Source: CAZNJQ01 sp964573545
GTDB lineage: Bacteria; Patescibacteriota; Minisyncoccia; Phycocordibacterales; UBA2135
Direction of reading: 5' to 3'
Assembly (NCBI GenBank): GCA_964573545.1
Contig: CAZNJQ010000017.1
Location: 1-14,347, forward strand
DNA: 14,347 nt
Position numbers and translations under genes: made by a program. This document shows, piece after piece, positions 13,783 through 14,347 of this stretch (positions within the stretch are counted from its first letter, which is position 1; the number at the start of each line of letters is the position of its first letter). Below the pieces are notes generated by a model. The model saw only the letters and a program-made list of their open reading frames with translations, had not been told where the DNA came from and made no database searches.

Positions 13783-13898
13783 TGGGATTCGAAGGGCGCA
13801 GTCCCGGCTTTGCCGGGACGAGCCGGGGTCGCGAGTCCCGCCATGGCGGGACGAGTACTTATGATTGGAGCGAATTAGTAACTCGTGACCGAATCCCA
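13783..13898. mobile_element. Multi-hairpin, MITE-like palindromic element
   Basis: Nine-base inverted ends TGGGATTCG (13783-13791) and CGAATCCCA (13890-13898) enclose three hairpins. These are GTCCCGGC/GCCGGGAC (13801-13819), the perfect palindrome GTCCCGCCA/TGGCGGGAC (13835-13852), and ACGAGT/ACTCGT (13851-13856 with 13881-13886, competing at two bases with the second). Both GC-rich hairpins share the frame GTCCCGsC...GsCGGGACGAG, so they look like duplicated units. There is no coding potential. The right end merges with the duplicated tRNA-His 3' end. It may be a REP- or MITE-like element. Confidence 0.5.
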
Positions 13899-14116
13899 GT
13901 AGGCACCCAAAAATAATGAGGATGGTGTTTGGGCCGGGAACTCCGTGTCGGAATCGCTCCATATCCTCGTGTTTTTGTCTTCGCAATCCACTTCACGACC
14001 GCGCTGTGAGTGAATCCCAGGTGTCGGGCCGCCCTTCTCGTACTCCATCCGCGCCGCACCAGTTCGACCGCTTGGCCGCGGACACGGGGGAGATTGGGGT
14101 TGTTTGAATATGCCAT
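13859..14116 (-). pseudogene. Truncated transposase, N-terminal helix-turn-helix only
   Basis: The 85-residue frame starts MAYSNNPNLPRVR and continues through a helix-turn-helix (GQAVELVRRGWSTRRAARHL, then TH-SAVVKWIAK). This is the DNA-binding start of transposases of the IS481/IS630 kind. The exact family is uncertain. After RPKHHP (about residue 66) the reading enters the duplicated tRNA-His 3' end and ends soon after, so the catalytic DDE domain is missing. ATG 14116 has AGGGTGG upstream, held in a hairpin. A GTG at 14125 is an alternative. It is a broken insertion-sequence remnant, or one end of an element whose other part lies elsewhere. Confidence 0.6.
13890..13919 (+). repeat. Direct repeat copy 2, tRNA-His 3' end
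   Basis: Exact second copy of 13708-13737, offset by 182 bases. It contains only the 3' half of a tRNA and cannot be a functional gene. It abuts the point where the transposase fragment on the minus strand loses its family sequence. Confidence 0.9.
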
Positions 14117-14120
14117 ATAT

Positions 14121-14144
14121 ACCACCCTAACCCCTCAGGGTGGT
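14121..14144 (-). promoter_or_regulatory. Hairpin hiding the transposase ribosome site
   Basis: ACCACCCT pairs perfectly with AGGGTGGT around eight bases. On the minus strand the AGGGTGG ribosome site of the transposase fragment lies in the 3' arm. A second stem GGTTC/GAACC (14142-14160) lies just outside. Insertion sequences often use such structures to block translation from read-through transcripts. Confidence 0.5.
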
Positions 14145-14171
14145 TCCAAGCTATTGAACCATTACGAAGTA

Positions 14172-14200
14172 TTGACAAATATGTTGTTTAGGTGTATGAT
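14172..14200 (+). promoter_or_regulatory. Strong sigma70-type promoter
   Basis: TTGACA (14172-14177), a 17-base spacer, then TATGAT (14195-14200). This is the best promoter match in the window. It should drive the gene that begins just past the right edge, with a leader of at least 140 bases. Confidence 0.8.
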
Positions 14201-14231
14201 GTAAGGCGTAGTTCTTTGATAAGACTTGCGA

Positions 14232-14285
14232 TTGGTCATAGCGAAAAGCCCTTCAACTTTGTTCAGGGTTTCTCGCTATGACCAA
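14232..14285. repeat. Long hairpin in the leader
   Basis: TTGGTCATAGCGA (14232-14244) pairs with 14273-14285 over 13 perfect bases. The stem continues with AAA/TTT and CCCT/AGGG, with one bulge on each side, to a 12-base loop. It resembles a dispersed palindromic repeat and would lie in the leader of the downstream gene. Confidence 0.75.
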
Positions 14286-14297
14286 CACAGGTCATGG

Positions 14298-14347
14298 TTC
14301 CTCCTCGGATTAGAGGAAAACGAAACGGGCAAATTAGCCCAAGGAGA
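14298..14347 (+). promoter_or_regulatory. Leader hairpins and Shine-Dalgarno of a gene beyond the window
   Basis: Small stems TTCCTC/GAGGAA (14298-14318) and GGGC/GCCC (14327-14340) precede AAGGAGA at 14341-14347. CTCCT near 14301-14305 could pair with the AGGAG of this site. The start codon should lie a few bases to the right. The gene itself cannot be seen. Confidence 0.45.

Noticed and set aside
13647..13986. Minus-strand frames reading FWVPTGIR
   Set aside because: They read through tRNA-His and its duplicated 3' end, a common source of false proteins in annotations.
1..14347. CRISPR array or cas genes
   Set aside because: No regularly spaced repeats and no Cas motifs were seen; the repeats present are tRNA-derived or palindromic.
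1..14347. Recoded TGA (Gracilibacteria/SR1 code)
   Set aside because: Several genes end at TGA at family-appropriate lengths, and conserved glycines use normal Gly codons.

Overview
The window reads as a compact bacterial chromosome segment of roughly balanced base composition, most likely from a Candidate Phyla Radiation bacterium (Patescibacteria, Parcubacteria-like). This is inferred from short gene gaps, weak or absent Shine-Dalgarno sites on several core genes, genes starting within a few bases of tRNA ends, and a Pup-type modification cluster of the kind reported in some candidate phyla. TGA clearly acts as a stop (the RluA-family gene, rplS, both PafA/Dop genes and pup end with it), so the Gracilibacteria/SR1 code does not apply. 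No marker gene here fixes the lineage.

Left part (1-740): a long inverted repeat carrying a ribosome site, two tiny ORFs, a possible structured RNA ending in a strong terminator, then a tRNA-like 5' fragment followed by two hairpins. Housekeeping block (742-4353): tRNA-Val(TAC), acyP, uppS, an RluA-family pseudouridine synthase, rplS behind its own promoter, a 36-bp perfect palindrome, tRNA-Leu(GAG), a small unknown protein and murI.

Central block (4485-12668), the main interest: a complete-looking Pup/UBact modification module. It contains an ARC/Mpa-type AAA ATPase, two overlapping PafA/Dop-family enzymes, a 58-residue Pup/UBact ending in YKQKGGE that is easily missed by gene callers, and an 851-residue Lon-type protease of the AAA_32/LonB-like class. 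No 20S proteasome subunits occur in the window, and the protease sits where prcB-prcA lie in actinobacteria. The ATPase lacks the C-terminal QYL-type 20S docking tail. The protease keeps its Ser-Lys dyad but has lost its P-loop. The simplest hypothesis is that pupylated proteins are unfolded by ARC and degraded by a Lon-type chamber, or that ARC and Lon serve separate steps. This is inference.

Right part (12682-14347): convergent terminators, a CDF-family metal transporter on the minus strand with a clear promoter, tRNA-His(GTG), and an accessory patch. In that patch the tRNA-His 3' end is duplicated around a multi-hairpin element that truncates a transposase N-terminal helix-turn-helix fragment. 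The window ends in a strong promoter and a hairpin-rich leader with a Shine-Dalgarno at the last bases, so a gene very likely starts just outside.
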